From DAOMFB01 sp963721385 (GTDB taxonomy: Bacteria > Acidobacteriota > Thermoanaerobaculia > UBA5066), in the NCBI GenBank assembly GCA_963721385.1, contig CAVRJB010000019.1, positions 372,001-436,000 of the forward strand: a stretch of 64,000 nucleotides of DNA. The letters run 5' to 3'. The translations under genes were made by a program, and so were the position numbers. This document shows, one piece after another, positions 60,450 to 64,000 of the stretch (position 1 is its first letter; each line of letters opens with the position of its first letter). The notes under the pieces are model-generated. The model saw nothing but the letters and a program-made list of their open reading frames with translations. It searched no databases and was not told the DNA's origin.

Positions 60450-61085
60450 TCAGCCCTTCGAGCCCTTCCGGAGGCGTGTCTGGGTGACCTTGCGCTTCGG
60501 CCCCCGGCCGCCCGAACCGTCCCCCTGGCCGCCCGCGCCCTTGAGCTTGTGCCGCAGCTTTCCGAGAGCGCGGTTCACGGCGCTCTCCCGCGGGAGGAAG
60601 CCGAAGACGGGGTCCTTTCGGAAGCCCACCTGCTCGCCGAACTGCTGGAGAGGGAGATAGCGGGGCGACGCCTTCATCCCCCGATCGATCGCTTCGGCCA
60701 TCTTCTTCCGGTTCTTTGCGTGGTGCCAGACGCGGGCGAGGTTCAGGTAGTGCTCGCCGACGAACCTCTCGTTCTTGATCGCGATCTCGCAGAAGGTCGA
60801 TGCCTCGTTGAAGTTGCGCGAGTACATCGCGAGGCAGAGGCCGTAATACGAGAGCGCGCTCGCGGGAATGACGTCCCGAATCGTCGCGGCCGTCGGGGCC
60901 GCCGAGAACGCCTCGGTGCTCTTCACCTCCAGCCGCTTGCTGAGGAGGGCGTAGGCCTCGCCAAGATAGTCGAGGCCGTCGCGGTAACGATCGGCCTTGG
61001 CCGCGTCGATGCCGAGCCGGACGAGCTCCATCGCGTCGTTGGCGGCGGTGTGGCTGCTCTCAGGTCTCTTGATCAGCTCGGACAT
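60450..61085 (-). CDS. TPR-like helical protein, function unknown
   Basis: The 211-residue protein is rich in helical repeat segments (DAMELVRLGIDAAKADRYRDGLDYLGEAYALL, ALSYYGLCLAMYSRNFNEASTFCEIAIKN, LARVWHHAKNRKKMAEAIDRGMK), which resemble tetratricopeptide repeats at about residues 15-140. A strongly basic tail follows. TPR proteins scaffold other proteins; no partner is evident. The start is ATG 61085, preceded by GGGGAGCAG. It is 71 bases upstream of the phosphatase on the same strand and divergent from the RlmI-like gene. Confidence 0.75.
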   Translation of the reverse strand: MSELIKRPESSHTAANDAMELVRLGIDAAKADRYRDGLDYLGEAYALLSKRLEVKSTEAFSAAPTAATIRDVIPASALSYYGLCLAMYSRNFNEASTFCEIAIKNERFVGEHYLNLARVWHHAKNRKKMAEAIDRGMKASPRYLPLQQFGEQVGFRKDPVFGFLPRESAVNRALGKLRHKLKGAGGQGDGSGGRGPKRKVTQTRLRKGSKG

Positions 61086-61142
61086 CTGCTCCCCGGCTAG
61101 GTCCCTGGCGTCGTGATTCGCGATGGCAGACTGGGTCGCCAC

Positions 61143-61148
61143 TAGTAT
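61143..61148 (+). promoter_or_regulatory. Candidate -10 element of the RlmI-like gene, leaderless type
   Basis: TAGTAT is followed by six bases (ACCGAC) and the GTG at 61155. No ribosome site is present. The overlapping GTATAC is symmetric, so the same patch could also promote the divergent TPR gene. Confidence 0.6.
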
Positions 61149-61154
61149 ACCGAC

Positions 61155-62345
61155 GTGAGGACGATCACACTTCGCCACGACCGGGAGGCCGCGACGCGGC
61201 GGCGGCATCCATGGCTCTTCTCCGGAGCGGTCGCCCGGGAAGCCGGGAGCGACGAAGGGGGTGCCGTCGAGGGGCGGGACGGCTCCGGCGCGCTCCTCGC
61301 CCGGGGCTTCGCCTCTCCCCGCTCTCCGATCGTGGCCCGCTGGTGGACGTTCCGCGACGAGCCGGTGGACGGCGCGCTCGTCGAACGGCGGCTGGACGAG
61401 GCCCTCGCGCTCCGGAAGGCGGTCGTCCCGGGCGAGACCGACGGGTACCGCGTCGTCAACGCCGAAGGCGATTCCCTTCCCGGCCTCGTCGTCGACCGGT
61501 ACGGCGACGTCCTCGCCGTTCAGGCGACGACCGAGGGGACGGAGCGCGCCCGGCCGCTCTGGCTCCCGGCGCTCGCGGCCCGCTTCCCCGGCGCGGCGAT
61601 CTTCCAGAAGAACGACCTTTCGTCGCGCGCGGGCGAGGGGCTCGGGACGGAGGACGAGATCCTCGCCGGAGCCGCACTTCCGGCGCGGGCGGCGTTTCGC
61701 GAGCGGGGCCTCTCGTTCGTGGCCGACCTCGTGGGCGGGCAGAAGACGGGGTTCTTCCTCGACCAGCGGGAAAACCGGGACCTCGTGCGGCGCCATGCGG
61801 CGGGGCGGCGCGTCCTGAACCTCTTCGCCTACTCCGGCGCCTTCGGCGTCGCCGCTCTCGCCGGCGGGGCCGAGCGCGTGACCGAGGTCGACGTATCGGC
61901 CCCTGCGCTCGCACTCGCACGCGAGAACCACCTCGCGAACGGGCAGGCCGTCGAGGGACCGGAGACCCGCGTGGCGTTCGTCGCGGCCGACGTCTTCGAC
62001 GACCTCCGGGCCCGCGTCGCCGCGGGCGAGACATGGGACCTGATCGTCACCGACCCGCCCGCCTTCGCGAAGCGGAAGGGGGACGTCGACCGCGCCTGCC
62101 GGGGCTACAAGGACATCAACCGCCTCGCCCTGAGGCTCCTCGCGCCGGGCGGCCTTCTCCTCGCCTGCTCCTGCTCGGGGCCAGTCGACGCGGCGCTCTT
62201 CCAGAAGGTTCTCTTCGCGGCCGCGCTCGACGCCGGAGTCCCGGCCCGAATCCTCGAGAAGCGCGGCGCGGGTCCCGACCACCCCGTCTCGGTCTACTGT
62301 CCCGAAGGGGAGTACCTCAAGGCGTTCCTCCTCCAGGTGACATGA
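61155..62345 (+). CDS. rlmI: RlmI-like class I SAM-dependent rRNA methyltransferase (PUA + Rossmann)
   Basis: The 396-residue protein matches the RlmI family, which methylates a cytosine at C5 in 23S rRNA. An N-terminal PUA domain (RRHPWLFSGAVARE) is followed by VDRYGD, GQKTGFFLDQRENR, the SAM motif LNLFAYSGAFGVAAL near residue 221 and DLIVTDPPAFAKRKG, with a Cys pair in LLACSCSG near the expected catalytic position. The exact target base is inferred from homology. GTG 61155 has TAGTAT six bases upstream, so a leaderless mRNA is predicted. Its stop overlaps the VWFA gene by ATGA. Confidence 0.88.
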   Translation: MRTITLRHDREAATRRRHPWLFSGAVAREAGSDEGGAVEGRDGSGALLARGFASPRSPIVARWWTFRDEPVDGALVERRLDEALALRKAVVPGETDGYRVVNAEGDSLPGLVVDRYGDVLAVQATTEGTERARPLWLPALAARFPGAAIFQKNDLSSRAGEGLGTEDEILAGAALPARAAFRERGLSFVADLVGGQKTGFFLDQRENRDLVRRHAAGRRVLNLFAYSGAFGVAALAGGAERVTEVDVSAPALALARENHLANGQAVEGPETRVAFVAADVFDDLRARVAAGETWDLIVTDPPAFAKRKGDVDRACRGYKDINRLALRLLAPGGLLLACSCSGPVDAALFQKVLFAAALDAGVPARILEKRGAGPDHPVSVYCPEGEYLKAFLLQVT

Positions 62346-64000
62346 AACGGACTTCGTTTCTCCTCGTCGCGGCGCTCGCGGCCACGGCGGCTGGCCAGCA
62401 GCCGGCCGATCTGCCGCGCGTGACGGGATCGGTCGAGACGACGGTCGTCAACATCGACGTCGTCGTGACCGACAGGAAGGGGAACCCGGTCTTCGGCCTC
62501 AAGGCGGACGACTTCGAAATCCGGCACGACAGGAAACCGGTGACGATCACGAACTTCTCGGAGTACAGGGCCGCTGAGGCCGCTCCGGCTCCTGCCGCGA
62601 CGCCGGGTCGGGAGCCCGCCCTCGCGCCGGAGCCAACCGACTTCCCGCGCCCGAAGCGCCTCGTCGTCCTCTACTTCGACCGGCTGGCGCTCTTCGAGAA
62701 GTCGACGCGCGACGCCCTCTTCGGCTCCCTGAAGAAGCTGCTCGACCGGACTCTCGGGCCCGGCGACGAGGCGACGGTGGTCGCTTGGAACCGGTCGATG
62801 AAGACGATCCTCTCCTTCACGGACGACCGCGACGAGATCGACGCGGCGCTCGCCGCGGTCGAGAAGCAGAGCGCGCGGCTCCCGACCGAGAGCGCCGACC
62901 TCGACGCGGTCTCCGCGGACTCGGCGTGGATCCGGTCGCTTCCGGTGGCCGCGCAGATCGGCGGGACGAGCCAGCTCCCTCGTTCCCTCGCCGCGCAGGC
63001 GTATGCCGACCAGAAGGCGAAGACCGCCGCGCTCAAGGGGCTCGTCGCGACGCTCGGGGGAATGGAGGGGCGGAAGATCGTGGTGCTCGCGTCGCACCGC
63101 TTCTCCCGGTACGCCGGGCAGGAGTTCTTCCTCGGGAAGCGCGAGACGGGACAGAACGCCCACGGCTTCGACGTGAAGGAGTTCGACGCGAAGGGCCTCC
63201 TCGAGGACCTGGCCGACTCGGCCAACGCCCACCGCGTGACGCTCTACACCCTCTTCCCGGAGGGGTGGGCGATGGAGATGCCGTCGGCGGCCGACTCCCG
63301 CAACGACAACCCGTCGCTCAACGCCCCGGCGGCCGGCGGGCGCTCGCAGCAGGTCTGGGCCAACGAGATGGAGGCTCTCGAGTTCGTCGCGGAGAAGACC
63401 GGCGGAATCGCGGCCAGCGGACCGGCGGAGATCCGGGACATCGTGGCGAAAGTCGCGAGCGACCTCGATTCGTACTACTCGATCGGGTACAGCCCCCCGT
63501 CGTCGGGGACGGGCCGCTTCGCGGTGACGGTCAAGGTGAAGAACCCCGATCTCACCGTCCGAACGCGCCGCTCCCTCGTCGAGAAACCCCCCGAAGAAAA
63601 GATGATGGACCGGGTCCTCGCGAACCTCTTCGTGCGGGACCGGCAGGGGCACCTGCCGATCGAGGTGGTGGCGCAGAAGGCCGTCGCGAAGAAAGGGCAG
63701 CTCCGCGTTTCGCTCGAAGTGAGGGTCCCGATCGCGCCGCTCGCGCTCCAGCCGACGGCTCGGGGCGTCAAGGGCGCATTCTCGGTCTTCATCGCGGCGG
63801 CCGGCCCGGGGGGCGAGTTCTCCGAAGTCACCCGCCAGTCGCGAACGTTCGAAATCCTGTCGCGCGACCTCGCGAAGGCGAAGGCGGGACACTACACGTA
63901 CGCGCTGGACGTCTTCGTGAACAGCCCGAGCGCACGCGTCTCGATCGGCGTCTGGGACGAGTTCGGCCGCGAGTCAGGCTTCGCGGTGGTGGCCCCGCCG
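62342..64000 (+). CDS. Secreted VWFA-related protein of acidobacterial type (3' end outside window)
   Basis: After a signal peptide (MKRTSFLLVAALAATAAG) the protein shows the VWFA-related pattern common in Acidobacteriota: TTVVNIDVVVTDRKGNPVFGLKADDF, RPKRLVVLYFDRLALFEKSTRDALF (the von Willebrand A start, with an altered metal-site DxSxS-like motif), GRKIVVLASH, FVAEKTGGIA and SYYSIGYSPP. It continues beyond 64000 with 553 codons visible. Its substrate or partner is unknown; such proteins are exported and probably bind other proteins. ATG 62342 overlaps the RlmI-like stop by ATGA. Confidence 0.88.
   Translation, partial: MKRTSFLLVAALAATAAGQQPADLPRVTGSVETTVVNIDVVVTDRKGNPVFGLKADDFEIRHDRKPVTITNFSEYRAAEAAPAPAATPGREPALAPEPTDFPRPKRLVVLYFDRLALFEKSTRDALFGSLKKLLDRTLGPGDEATVVAWNRSMKTILSFTDDRDEIDAALAAVEKQSARLPTESADLDAVSADSAWIRSLPVAAQIGGTSQLPRSLAAQAYADQKAKTAALKGLVATLGGMEGRKIVVLASHRFSRYAGQEFFLGKRETGQNAHGFDVKEFDAKGLLEDLADSANAHRVTLYTLFPEGWAMEMPSAADSRNDNPSLNAPAAGGRSQQVWANEMEALEFVAEKTGGIAASGPAEIRDIVAKVASDLDSYYSIGYSPPSSGTGRFAVTVKVKNPDLTVRTRRSLVEKPPEEKMMDRVLANLFVRDRQGHLPIEVVAQKAVAKKGQLRVSLEVRVPIAPLALQPTARGVKGAFSVFIAAAGPGGEFSEVTRQSRTFEILSRDLAKAKAGHYTYALDVFVNSPSARVSIGVWDEFGRESGFAVVAPP

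Noticed and set aside
62294..63892. 532-codon minus-strand frame at the right edge
   Set aside because: The plus strand encodes a signal peptide and a recognisable VWFA-type protein; the minus frame has only Arg/Glu/Leu-biased filler.

Overview
The window is a GC-rich bacterial chromosome segment of about 70% G+C. It is densely packed, and many gene pairs overlap by the 4-nt junctions GTGA or ATGA. The most likely host is a member of the Acidobacteriota. The evidence is a secreted VWFA-related protein of the acidobacterial type, a Ser/Thr kinase fused to a TolB-like/TPR region, a very large SBBP-repeat secreted protein, and the mix of M1, M28 and M64 peptidases. The class cannot be fixed from sequence alone. 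The presence of miaE and an acyl-CoA dehydrogenase points to an oxygen-using heterotroph. No CRISPR array, insertion sequence, prophage or rRNA gene was seen, and no gap between genes exceeds about 155 bases.

Layout. 1-12073 (minus): a secreted M28 peptidase cut by the window edge, then a tight operon of acyl-CoA dehydrogenase, KS-AT-KS protein, ACP-ACP-KR-DH protein and phosphopantetheinyl transferase. This is a two-protein PUFA-synthase-like 'secondary lipid' synthase. 12229-17192: a DUF457/YdjM membrane protein and an M1 peptidase / membrane protein / miaE operon. 17246-25618: ligA (frameshifted), an NtrC-type regulator, an alpha/beta hydrolase, a small protein, a wax ester synthase/DGAT, and convergent polyphosphate kinase (frameshifted). 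25719-32234: an ACT-domain protein, a ferredoxin / unknown / amino-acid-binding lipoprotein operon, msrB, a PLP decarboxylase and glmM. 32266-36211: an Rrf2 regulator with a clear promoter and operator, leading a complete sulfate ABC transporter operon. 36267-38651: a Ser/Thr kinase (frameshifted). 38626-46334 (minus): tRNA-Met(CAU), tilS, hpt-like, ftsH, two tandem OmpA-domain genes and folP. 46393-64000: a zinc ribbon protein, M64 peptidase, thpR, a 1937-residue secreted repeat protein, a GT87-like glycosyltransferase, an alkaline phosphatase-like protein / rsmH / malic enzyme operon, a TPR-like protein, an RlmI-like methyltransferase and a VWFA protein cut by the window edge.

Three themes run through the window. 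First, storage and unusual lipids: the secondary lipid synthase, WS/DGAT and Ppk1. Second, a conserved housekeeping cluster (tilS-hpt-ftsH-folP-glmM, all minus strand) has been opened up by two OmpA genes and by a 6.3-kb plus-strand block holding the sulfate operon and the kinase. Third, seven genes have a -10-like hexamer exactly six bases before their start codon, which predicts leaderless mRNAs. In one case a single element appears to serve two divergent genes.

Caution: ligA, ppk1, the amino-acid-binding lipoprotein gene, the Ser/Thr kinase and probably miaE each carry single-base shifts that break otherwise well conserved proteins. Because an essential gene is affected several times, sequencing or assembly indels are more likely than true gene decay.
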